The position numbers were made by a program, and so were the translations under genes. A stretch of DNA of 64,000 bases. It comes from Henckelia pumila (lineage: Eukaryota; Streptophyta; Magnoliopsida; Lamiales; Gesneriaceae). The stretch covers positions 133,952,375-134,016,374 of the forward strand of contig NC_133121.1 of assembly GCF_033568475.1 (NCBI RefSeq). Direction: 5' to 3'. The notes under the pieces are model-generated. The model saw only the letters and a list, made by a program, of their open reading frames with translations, searched no databases and was not told the DNA's origin. Each line of letters starts with the position of its first letter. Position 1 is the first letter of the stretch. Below are positions 47,110-57,187 of this stretch, in pieces.

Positions 47110-47586
47110 TTACACGATGCTAGGCCCCACATCCATCCAACCCTTGGCGTACCTTGAGGAGAAGTTCCGCGAGAAGTATCCATCCTCCCCGTCGTCGCCG
47201 AAATGACTGTTCTGCCCCGGCCCCTCGTCGAAATTCATGGCGTAGCTCACCGGGTCGTACCGGAAATCCACGTGCTTGCCGCTGTTTCTGTCCCGGTAAT
47301 TGAAACGGCGGATTAAGGTCTTCCATCTCGGACCCGCCAGGATCTCCGACCACTCCCGGATCCTCTTCAGCGCGTCCAACCCACGTGCCCAGAGGGAGAT
47401 CCCTGCTCGGGTATCCTCCGCCGCCTGCGGAGGCTGTATCTTCTGCCACCATGATGCGCCGACGGCGGGCCGGGATTTGTAGGCGTTCCTTCGGAAGAAG
47501 AAACAGAAGCGGCGCTTCTGGTGGAGGGTTGTGGAAACTTCGTGAATCGGCTCCACATTTTGGCGCGAGAATCCGCCACCCTCCAT
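47110..47586 (-). CDS. Small plant-specific protein of unknown function (SYAMNFDEG/FSSRYA family)
   Basis: Single-exon frame of 158 residues from the ATG at 47586 (MEGGGFSRQNVEPIHEVS) to the TAA at 47110. The frame also stays open a few codons upstream to a GTG. Its conserved parts are WARGLDALKRIREWSEILAG, PRWKTLIRRF, a near-C-terminal RYDPVSYAMNFDEG and FSSRYA. Short plant proteins ending in a YDPLSYALNFD...FSSRF-like pattern are widespread and often stress-responsive, but no biochemical function is established that I can name. The protein is basic in its first half and acidic near the end, with no signal peptide or membrane segment. The region is markedly GC-richer than its surroundings, so the +1 frame on the same strand (47120-47608) is also open by chance. 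A TATA-like run on the minus strand (47619-47630) lies 33-45 bases before the ATG, implying a very short leader. Confidence 0.8.
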   Translation of the reverse strand: MEGGGFSRQNVEPIHEVSTTLHQKRRFCFFFRRNAYKSRPAVGASWWQKIQPPQAAEDTRAGISLWARGLDALKRIREWSEILAGPRWKTLIRRFNYRDRNSGKHVDFRYDPVSYAMNFDEGPGQNSHFGDDGEDGYFSRNFSSRYAKGWMDVGPSIV

Positions 47587-48621
47587 TGCTGATCGCACTC
47601 GAAGGCACTCGCTTTCGCTTATATATATATATGTGTGTATTTATATATTATTATATTATATATATTTGAGGAATTGAATTTGGAAATTAATGTTGTAGAG
47701 TTGGAAAGATTACACTGCAGGAAGTAACGGCTACAGACCCAAAAATAAAATAAAAAAACCACCACCAAAGTCATTTACAGCGGGAGAGATCATGAAAAGC
47801 TGGCCGCCTTAAATAAGACTCCTCTATAAATAATAATTGTGATAGCGAGACAATCTATTTTCGCTATCTTTCGGTGCTATATTGGGTAAACCTCAAAATT
47901 AATGCAATAGCCTGCAAATTAGGTTATTTGGATAAGTTGTACTAAACAAGTTATGTACGACATATTAGTCTAAAAAAGTGTTTGTGGAAAGAATTGAACT
48001 CCTTATCTTGATCAAATACTCATCAATTCTATCAACTAAGATACTCATTTGGGAAGCTGATAATTTGAGCTAGATTCCAACGTAACTCTTGGTCTCAAAC
48101 ACACGTATAATTTGTGTGGTGTAATTAATTATACTGTATTCAATATACAATGCCAGTCCATATGTATAATCGTTGAGTGTGAGTCGAACGATGAATCATG
48201 AGGAAGCAAGTAGCAACGACAAATAGCACTATTCATCTGTGTATATAGGATATATGTCTCGTTCTTTTTGTCAGTCTCGTGAGACTTCTAACGAAGGATG
48301 CAAATAAAAATAATGGAGATGTCCAATTAATTTAAATTAAAAAAAAAATGGAAACTATAAATTGAAATAGAAAAATATGAATGAGTTGGATAAAAGGTAG
48401 TAGGAATACTGGTACAAGACACGCATATGACAGGTTGGCTATATGACATGGAATTGGTAGTTAGGTAGCAGCTGATTAGTGCCCATGGGCCCTACAATTT
48501 ATTTTGTTTTTTACTTTTATTATTTTTGTTTTTAGGTTAATAATCTAAATTTTGAATATAATTCGAATGGAATTTTCAATTTCACTGTATTTGTTGTCTA
48601 AAAAATAGAATAAATTTTAAC
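47587..48621. other. Upstream region of the small gene and MULE flank
   Basis: Contains the TA-rich promoter-like run at 47615-47660 and otherwise AT-rich DNA. I see no further gene or clear repeat. Confidence 0.5.
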
Positions 48622-48729
48622 TTACCATCTCCAATTCATATCCTCTAATTTTCATTCTCTCTCCTCTAAAATAGAAATCTGCGATCTCTATTTTCAAAAA
48701 ACTTTTTCAACCCATATCCTCTAAATATT
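48622..48729. mobile_element. Left part of a MITE split by the MULE
   Basis: Resembles the ~105-bp terminal inverted repeat of the element at 55001-55356 (accatctccaattcatatcc, ttctctctcctctaaaatag, aacccatatcctctaaatatt). The match continues beyond the MULE from 53791 (ctaaatattatcaaatactt ... caactaaattaattcgataa) up to about 53910. After that the similarity stops and the other end is not found. Confidence 0.75.
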
Positions 48730-49008
48730 GGGATAATTGCATTTTGACCCCCTATGAAACACATAAAAATCAAAAAACACCCCGTGTAAATTAAATAGGC
48801 GAAAATCACTCTCTGTTATTCAGAATGAAGCTCATGTGCCCCTAAATCCGGGAAGTGATATTCACGCGCTGCATACGTGAGTATTCTTGAATTTTTGAGG
48901 AGTTTTAAGCACAAAGTACCCTAAATGCCCTTTTACCCTATATTAAATCTTGGCTATTTATCTCATTTTTTACAATAATTGAAACACTCGATTTCTTGAA
49001 GGCTCGTG

Positions 49009-49439
49009 ATGGAATCTTCTTACAAACCCAGAAATCCAACTATTTTGAAGCGCTTGGATTTAAGGTACCCAACTCCTCCAACATGTTCCTGCAATGTTAG
49101 AGCTGATATCAAGGTGGTGGTATCTGAAAAGAAGAAAACAAAGGGTTTGTTATACTACAGCTGCTCGAAGAACCAGTGTGGCTTCTTCCGTTGGTGTCAC
49201 CCCGATGATTATACTCTATTTCCAAATGAAGATGGAGATGAATCTGATGGTGAATTTGGAGGGGTCATAGTTGCAATAGCTATGGTGGTGTGAAGAAAAA
49301 AGATAAAGCTTTCGAAGAAGAGGTTACTTCTACTGTGCGAGGAAGAAATATCGGTGCAATTGAAGCTGGTTATGTCCATGTTTCATGGGTTTCTTGTGTG
49401 TTGCTTCTACTAGTGCTTATTATTCTTGTGTTCAAGTAA
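49009..49439 (+). pseudogene. GRF-type zinc-finger protein with C-terminal membrane segment, second gene of the MULE
   Basis: The ATG at 49009 opens MESSYKPRNPTILKRLDLRY, then TPPTCSCNVRADIKVVVSEK and GLLYYSCSKNQCGFFRWC: a GRF zinc finger (C-x-C ... C ... CGFFRW). After an acidic stretch the frame stops at 49291. From the G-run at 49261-49264, a shift of one base keeps the sequence open to TAA at 49437-49439. The second part reads GGVKKKDKAFEEEV and ends VSCVLLLLVLIILVFK, a transmembrane helix. GRF finger plus C-terminal hydrophobic helix is a known small plant protein layout, so the shift is either a real mutation or a homopolymer error. The gene starts about 165 bp inside the left inverted repeat and is convergent with the transposase. 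Function in transposition is unknown. Confidence 0.7.
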
Positions 49440-49483
49440 TGGGAAAGCAATGTGTCGTAGCCCATTGTTGATGAAGTTTGAGT

Positions 49484-49625
49484 TTGTGTGTTTCAATTGA
49501 GTCTTTGTGTATTTCAATTGAGTTTGTGTGTTTAGTTTGAGTCTGTGTGTGTTTCAATTGAGTCTGTGTATTTCAATTGAGTCTATGTGTGTTTAGTTTA
49601 AATCTGTGTGTGTTTCTTTTGAGTG
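49484..49625. repeat. Imperfect tandem repeat (gtttcaattgagtctgtgt units)
   Basis: About seven units of 18-25 bases alternating tttcaattgagt and tttagtttgagt with gtgtgt spacers. It lies in the 3' region shared by the two convergent MULE genes. Confidence 0.75.
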
Positions 49626-49879
49626 TGTACTGTTGCCCGATGATGAAAGGGAATATGACATTCCAATTTCCTGTGTTTTTTTCAATTCATCAAAGAAGCA
49701 ATTTATTTCGAATAACATGTAACACTCAAATTACACTAGTTGAAAATTAGAACATTTATTGTAGATATTGTGTTTCATACAATCAAAAGATATTAGTAGC
49801 CTACAACCCCATTTTTTCAATTACCAAAAACAATACAAAATGTGACAAAGCAGCAACAAAAACGATTGAACTACAGCCC

Positions 49880-52800
49880 TCATCTTGGCAACCTTCTTGC
49901 CCACCTAGAAGAATTGGTATTTGCATCAAACACACTTGAACTAGAGCTTGTTCCTTGACTCAAAGCAGCAACATTTTCATTTCTAGTTGTATTGACTGTA
50001 GCTCTAGCTCTCGAGTTTGCATTTCTAGTTGCAGTGGCCATGGATGTAGCTCTGAAAGTTGAATCACCAGTGGCAGTAGCTCTAGCTCTTGCAGTTGCAT
50101 TTCCAGTTGCGGTGGCTCTTGCTTTGGCACTTGCACTTGCATCTAGTTTTGCCCTATTCAAATGGCTCATTTGCACCCTTCTTGCAGCACTATCAATATT
50201 CTATCATCATTTATACATGTTAAATTCATAAAATGACACTAAATTACACAATAGAACACACAAAAAAATGTACAGTATACAATAGGCGCAAAATCTATTA
50301 CTTACACTTGAATATAAATTTGGTGCAAATGATGTAGCTCCAATATCATTTTGATTTCCAGAATTTTGAGTATGTATTTCCTGACAACCAACCAAAATTA
50401 TCATTCACTGAAAATGTTATACAAATTGCATTTAGTCTCACCTTTGGCATTGCTTGTGGTGTGCCACTCAATGATTCATAAGTAGTATTAGCAGGTGTGT
50501 TGTTGGAGGGCATAGATCCAATTGTAGCTGTCTCAGCTGCATCTTGATTTCCAGAAGGTCCTTGACCAGTCCTTTACATTAAAATTAATGTCAAAAACAG
50601 TCAACTATGACTTTTTAACTGAAATATGTGTATGTATCTTAAAATATTTTGAACTGGGATGAATTGGATTTTTACAAGTTGCCTTATTGTGTGATTTTCC
50701 CAAGCATCTTGAGCATGTATGTGTAAGACCCTTCCTTGTTGAAACACTACTCCCCTCATCAGCTTGTCTCTTTCTCTTCTTTTGAGGTCTTCCCTTCTTG
50801 CTCTTATAAATTGGTGCATTCAGTTGTTGCCAAGGTGTTTTGCAAAAATCAATTTTCCCAGGAATAACATGTATCATGTACGAGTATACCTTTAAATATT
50901 CATCTTTGGTATAGAATTTGAGAACAAAATCCTCCAAATTTCGTCTACTGTGACCAATAGCAGTGCAAGCATGAGAGCATGGAAAACCACATAATTGAAA
51001 CATCCCACACGTGCAAATATTCTTCATCAAATCAACCACATGCTGAGTTAATACACCATGGACTGACAAGCACTGGACTTGATACTCATTTTCACCTGAA
51101 TAGAGTGCATAAAAGTTTTTAGAAAATTTTTGATTCTTGTTGATCTTTTTCAGTATGTTTGGACAGATCTGGCCAATGTATCTCTCCATGCCAACCTTTC
51201 TCAATTGAATTCTCTTCATCAGCTTGTTTCTTATGCACTCTAGCATTGTTATGATCGGTTTGTCTCTTGCTTCCATAATGTAGCTGTTGAAGGATTCAGA
51301 CAAGTTGTTCACCACAACATCACACAAGCATCCACTAGAGAAATGGCTTCTAGCCCAGTGTACTGCTGGAATTTTTTTGAGCCATTTACATGCTGTCTCT
51401 TGGCTCACGTTCACTTTAGGATCCACAAGTGCAATTTTTTTCATATGCTCCTCAAACTCATTCTTGTTTCCTGTTGTAGCAGCCTTCCAGAACAACTCTT
51501 TCAAATCCAAAGTTTTGAATATTTTCTTGAAGTTCTGATACATATGCCTCAAGCAATATATATGCTCAGAATCAGGAACAAGTTCTTTTAATGCTTCCAC
51601 TAGTCCTTTCTGTCTATCTGATATAAAATTCCATTTATTTTCTCTCATTCCTCCTACATCTTCCAACAGAATTGTGAGAAACAATGTCCAATTCTCTCTG
51701 TTCTCAACTTGTACCACTGCAAAGGCTATAGGCACCATATTGTCATTTCCATCCCTACCAACAGCTGCCAATAGTTGACCACCATGTATTGTTTTCAGAA
51801 AACAACCATCTAACCCAATAATTGGCCTACATGGCATGCAAGCTAAAATAAAGCTTATCAAATGTTGGGGGCTCAAAATCATCTTTTCTTCTGAGAATAA
51901 GTGTACTTCCTGGATTAAAATTTCTCAATGTCTCGCAATAATTCCATAGATGATGGTATTGTACACTGTCAACACCTCTGATCTTCTGAATAGCAGTCTT
52001 TTTAGCCCTTATCACCTTCCATTTACTTACATCAACTTCACATTTTGACTTTATCAAATTTCTTAGCTGATCGATCTTTATATCGGGATTATCTCTAACA
52101 ATCTTATGAATTCTCTTAGCTAAGTACCTAGAGTTGGCTAACTTGTTCTCATTACTTATAGCACAAGTGTGTTTACCCTTGATAGTCTTGATCTGAAATG
52201 TTGGTCCACCCATAACCAAAGATGCATGGATCCTCCAATCACAACCATTTTTGCACTCACATGTTATCATGCTCCTTTCATTTTTCTTCAACACTAGCTC
52301 ATAACCCTTCCTAACACTGTGATCTCTCAAAACCTCCATAAATTCTTGTGCACTCTTGAATTTCATTCCCACAACAAGGGAAATCTTCCATCAGATCCAT
52401 ACATGCTTAAATCATCATCATCATCATCTGCCTCACTTAACCATTCTAAGTTATCTCCAGTTTCAAATTCTTTCCTCTTCTCACCAACTTTCCTTTTATC
52501 TTTTTTCTTATTCCTCTGTGCACTTTCCTTTGGATACACATCACCCTCAACATTCAAATTTTTAGCAGATGTTTCTTCACCACTATTCCCCTCAGTTTCC
52601 TCCAAAAGTTCAGATGGTGCAACTGAATAATTTGCATCAGATGAGTCATCGAATTCACTAGAATCTAAAATGCCTTCATCCTCACTACTTAAAACTTTTT
52701 CAGAATCAAGATTACGGGGATTTGGATTTTGAGCATGAGAAGAAATTGGAATATTTTCGAGAAAATCATCTAAGGTTGGAATATCTTCATTCAAATGTTG

Positions 52801-53315
52801 TTCTTGTCTATCAAATTCAGAAAATGAAGGACCAGAACAATCACCTTTCTCACAAGTACCATCATTATTTTCAGGATTCATTTGGTCACATTCATCCTCA
52901 AGAACTTCATGAGAGGCTGGAATTTTAGGATCATTTATTTCAGAATTTAGTACAGAAGCATTTTTCAATATTGGATCACCTGTAGATGAAGTTTCTTGGT
53001 CATTAACATCTGTTTTATACTCAAGATAACCTATGGGACCAGTATTAATAAATGTTTCAACAGGTACAATGTTCCTAATGGGTCTAACATGATAAGAGGG
53101 TCTACCATTGTCTCTTCTATCCAAATGGTTACCAGTTCTAAATCCTTATATAATGCGTACATATTTGCAATATCACCATCTCCAAAAATTTCTGTCAGAC
53201 CATGTTCAATCATTATACCAGGAATTCGATAAAAGAATATGACATTAAACTTATTTCCACCACACAACCGGTACATATCATGTAAATTCGAATAGTTAAA
53301 CCTGTCGAAGTTCAT
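49880..53315 (-). pseudogene. MULE transposase (MuDR/MURA type), multi-exon, frameshifted
   Basis: Starts at the ATG at 53315 (MNFDRFNYSNLHDMYRLCGG), soon after the right inverted repeat. Pieces in order: a MuDR N-terminal domain (GLTEIFGDGDIANMYALYKD); an acidic linker in another frame (from about 53124); the FAR1/MuDR DNA-binding zinc region (GMKFKSAQEFMEVLRDHSVR, CECKNGCDWRIHAS, from about 52372); and the MULE DDE domain (RPIIGLDGCFLKTIHGGQLL, FISDRQKGLVEALKELVPD, YCLRHMYQNFKKIF). Then a SWIM finger (CTCGMFQLCGFPCSHACTAI) and a CCHC knuckle (CSRCLGKSHNKATC) follow. Small exons continue to 49880 (QDAAETATIGSMPSNN; NSGNQNDIGATSFAPN; then a repetitive Ala-Arg-Thr tail). Frame breaks lie near 53125, 52370 and 51845, the last apparently with loss of several residues. 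Confidence 0.88.
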
Positions 53316-54184
53316 GTTTTTAAATTAATGTTTAATACCTCCAATATACACTATTTTCGGATATGTGCTCTTCGGGTTAAGCTTAGACTTACCTCCATAC
53401 CATACATCAAACTTAATCGATAAATCCATACAATGCAAGAGAAATAGAACCGAAGATGTACCGAATTTGCCAACACCGCCAGAGATTTGCGTACGTTTCT
53501 TCCGCAGTGGCCGATGAGTGAAATGGGGATTAGGGTTTTCTTCACAATCTCCTCAGCAATTATAAGGAACGATGCTATCACAGGGGATGAGTGTATTTTT
53601 CTTATTAGAATTATAAGGGTAAAATAGTCTTAACATAATTTTAAAATCCTTAAAAACTTCAAAAAAATAGGATGGGGAACGTGTGCTTCATTATGAATAA
53701 CAGATGGTGATTTTCGCCTATTTAATTTACACGGGGTGTTTTTATTTTTATTTTTATGTGTTTCATAGGGGGTCAAAATGCAATTATCCCCTAAATATTA
53801 TCAAATACTTTAATTTTCTATTTTTTTCTTTTACAACACACACATATGTAATTAAATAATTACATAATATATCTTTCAACTAAATTAATTCGATAAAATT
53901 CAAATAAAAATCGTGTAATATATTAATAATTATGTATTATATTATTTAACATATTTATTGATGAAATAAATAATTATGTAACATAATATAAAAGCAAACT
54001 CAATTAAATAAGTTCTGGTCGTATTTTTTCAAATAATGAATTTATTTTGTTAATTAATTGCATTTGATTTGATCCAAATATTACAAGTACAATAAATAAT
54101 AAAAAAAGAGAGAACACTCAAATTAATAAAAATTGGAGCAAATAACCAACTAAAATTTAATATAAGGACTGAAAATCAGTGTTT

Positions 54185-54720
54185 TCATAATCGTACCGGT
54201 GATCGAACCGGTCTATCTAGAAAAAAAAGTCCGATCAGTCGGACCGTTTTAACCGGACGGTCGAACCGGAAAACCGTTTATATAATATAATATAACAAAT
54301 AATATATTTTGAATTTTAAAATCTAAAAATATATATAAATAAACAAAAAATATATATTTGTCATAGTTTTAAAGCTAAATAAATATGTAAATATATTCAA
54401 AATATAAATTATAGTTTTAAATTATTTAATTTTTTAAAAAAAACAATAATTATTAAAATAATTTTTTAATGAAGTACAAATTCCAAATAATCATGTATAT
54501 ATATAAAAAAATATTAAATTTAAAGTTTAAAAAATAAAAAAATTGAAAAACCGGTTCAACTGGTTTTTTCGGTTATTGATCGGTCCAACCGGTTCTTGAT
54601 CGGTTTTGACCGTTTCTGACCGTTTGAACCGTTTTTTTGGTTCTTGGTGAAGTTTCAGACCGGACCGACGATCGGTTCCCGGTCGAACCGGCCGGTCCGG
54701 TCCGGTTCTAAAAATACTGC
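54185..54720. mobile_element. ccggtt-rich inverted-repeat element, ~540 bp
   Basis: Both ends are packed with accgg/ccggt motifs: ataatcgtaccggtgatcga and gaccgttttaaccggacggt at the left; accggccggtccggtccggt at the right. The AT-rich middle (54280-54540) has none. The ends are roughly inverted (gtgttttcataatcgtaccg against gcagtatttttagaaccgga). Elements of this look are common in eudicots. No target duplication could be fixed. Confidence 0.5.
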
Positions 54721-54794
54721 TAAAAATAATAAAAAATAATTTGAAACAAGGACCAAAAAATAAATTTTTATTTTAAAAGGTCTATTTAAAAATT

Positions 54795-55000
54795 TTGAAG
54801 GATGACATTTTCGTAAATAAGTCATCCTCTAAAAACATCCTCTATTTCTACAGTGATCTTCCATATTTGGAGGACCACTGTAGCATCCTCTAAAATAGAT
54901 GATGAAAATGGAGACCGGTTGGAGCTCAAACCATCCTCTATTTTGAAAAAAAATTTCAAAATGGAATTTTCCAAAATAGAGGATGTTTGAAGATGCTCTT
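54795..55000. repeat. Fragment related to the 55001-55356 MITE
   Basis: Contains the family motif cctctaaaatagatgatgaa and inverted copies of catcctctatttc / gaggatgtttgaagatgct. It looks like an older copy, directly adjoining the next one. Confidence 0.45.
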
Positions 55001-55356
55001 AGGCCATCTCCAATCCATATCCTCAATTTTCATCATCTATCCTCTAAAATAAAGATATGTGGTCTCTACTTTCAAAAAACTCCTCCAACCCATATCTTCT
55101 AAAAATTGTGTAATGATCGGATTTAGACCTTATTTTTATTTGAATCTTATCGAATTAATTTAGTTGAAAGATATATTATGTAATTATTTAATTATATATA
55201 TATGTGTGTTGTAAAATAAAAAAATAAAAAAAATAGAGTATTTGGTAATATTTAGAGGATATGAGTTGGAGAAGTCTTTTGAAAATAGAGACCACAAATC
55301 TCTATTTTAGAGTATAGATGATCAAAATTAGAGAATATAAGTTAAAAATGACCTTA
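55001..55356. mobile_element. ~356-bp MITE with ~105-bp terminal inverted repeats
   Basis: Left repeat 55001-55107 (aggccatctccaatccatat ... aacccatatcttctaaa) and right repeat 55253-55356 are about 85% similar in inverted orientation. The interior matches, inverted, the right flank of the MULE at 53800-53910, showing this is the same family that the MULE invaded. Long inverted repeats suggest a Mutator-like origin; the target duplication is not clear. Confidence 0.75.
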
Positions 55357-56234
55357 GTTATTTGAAACTTACACACACACACGCAAATCCCCGACTCTTT
55401 GAATCCTAAAATAACCCTAGATAGTCTCAAGAATCATTCACAAAAATTTATATTATTCATGTATATATTTTAATTCTCATTCTGATAATATGGATGGATG
55501 GATATTCACAACCCTCAGAAATATTTTAATTCGTAAATAAATTTTACAGACAATTATCTCACTTTCTCACTGATGGATATATTCATTTATAATTATATAT
55601 ATATATATTATATTTCAATAATTATTAATTATCACGTGACATGATTCGTGTAAAGTGTACGACAAAGAGAGATTTATAAGGTTAAAAAATAATAAATTAG
55701 TGATGAATTGAAGCAATGAAGGTGACATAACTAGCTGCATGTATATCTAAGACGACAAATCACAAACGTGTTCCTACTTCACTTTGCAAATACAAGGACA
55801 CTAATTGTCTAAATCTGATTTATTTTTGGAGCGACGTTTAATTAATTGTATATCATTATTTTTTTAAAAATATATTTTTAAAATTATTATAATGTATATT
55901 TTTGTATTCCTGTCATGAAATATTAAGCATTTTATTTTAAAAAGGGGATCACATGGATATAAAAATCTATAAAGTATTATTATTCGAATGAAAATTTAGT
56001 CAACCACCGGCTAAATTGTCGTTTCAAGAAATCTAGGAAAAATTAGATTTGATCATGCTTAAAATAAATCAATGCCTACACATTGTATGCTCGTGCAATA
56101 TAAAAAAGTGTTTTTTTATTAAAAAATATTACTTAAATTTGGAAAAATTACACATCATATTTTTTATCTCAAAATACAGATATCGAATGAGCAATGTTCA
56201 TGTGATAGATATGATTTTATTGCATAAATAATGT

Positions 56235-56840
56235 AGAGTTTGAGAGCAGTATTCTAAAAAGCACGAAAAAACGTCGCTTAAGTACGATTTAGCGTGAGCA
56301 AAAAGTTTCGCATTGGATAAAAGCGTGAAAAAAGGTTAACCAAGTTAAGAGAAAAAAACGTGATTTTTTTTTAAAAAATAATATTTAAGTTTGATTTTAT
56401 TTTTTAATATTTTTAACTTTTAACTTTTAGTTTAAATGATAAATATTTAATAATATAAGATTTTTTTTTAAAAAAAAACACCTCCTATGCGTCAAAATTA
56501 AATTTGCTTCGTACATTTCTTTTCTTTGCAACTAATAAGAGATAAAACTTGATCTCAAACATTTTATTCTAGATAATTTGTTATTTTAAGACTTACGTTT
56601 TTAATAACTTGAAAATTTATGTATTTATTCTTAAAATCTTTAAGTTTATATGTTAATTATTCTATTAATTAATTAATATAACTAAAATGATTAAAAAAAT
56701 TAAAAAATGATTTTCACGTTTCAGTTTGTTTTAAATTCGCTTAAGTTTGTGAAGCTTCAACAAACTTTGCTTAAGGTTGTGTCTTGTGAAGTTTGACCAC
56801 TGATATTTCGTCATATTTCGCGATTTTTAGAACTTTGATT
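56235..56840. repeat. Possible degraded element with cgaaa/tttcg-bearing ends
   Basis: The left end (gagcagtattctaaaaagca, then cgaaaaaacgtcgc) is roughly the inverse of the right end (cgtcatatttcgcgattttt, agaactttgatt). Internal cttaag and aagcgtgaa motifs recur. Boundaries and class are uncertain. Confidence 0.3.
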
Positions 56841-57187
56841 TAGATTACTATTGATATATGTTTTTAGTCTTTAGATACCTTAAATTATAATATTACATTG
56901 TTTTGTCTACCCTATGCACAACTTTAATATCTTATATAATATAAGATACATGCATAAGCATAAATAACGTAGTGAAATTTTTATTATCAATGTCCATGGT
57001 CCAATGAGCAATGGGATGTTAAAGGTGCACGTCACCTACAAATATTTTTTTTAATTATTGTTTTAAAAATATATTCTTTTCATTAAGAAAAAAATAAATA
57101 AAAATGTTTCAAAAAAATTATCTAACAATTTCATTTAATACACTAGTCCCGGGGATGCCAAAACATTTCTACTATTTTACTTGATTG

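Larger units (their letters stand above)
48730..53790 (-). mobile_element. Mutator-like element (MULE), 5061 bp, two convergent genes
   Basis: Terminal inverted repeats of about 115 bp (48730-48845 and 53675-53790) start gggataattgcattttgacc at both ends and include aattaaataggcgaaaatca. A perfect 9-bp target duplication ctaaatatt (48721-48729, 53791-53799) is the hallmark of Mutator elements. A transposase gene starts near the right end and runs left; a GRF zinc-finger gene starts near the left end and runs right. This convergent plan parallels maize MuDR. The transposase is frameshifted, so the copy is probably not autonomous. Confidence 0.95.
53800..57187. other. AT-rich intergenic DNA with several MITEs
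   Basis: No gene recognised. It holds the right remnant of the split MITE, a ccggtt-rich element (54185-54720), a MITE fragment (54795-55000), an intact MITE (55001-55356) and a possible further element (56235-56840). Open frames are short and without similarity. Confidence 0.6.

Noticed and set aside
47120-47608. Second frame of the small gene as the real protein
   Set aside because: Only the 47110-47586 frame carries the family motifs (REWSEILAG, SYAMNFDEG, FSSRYA).
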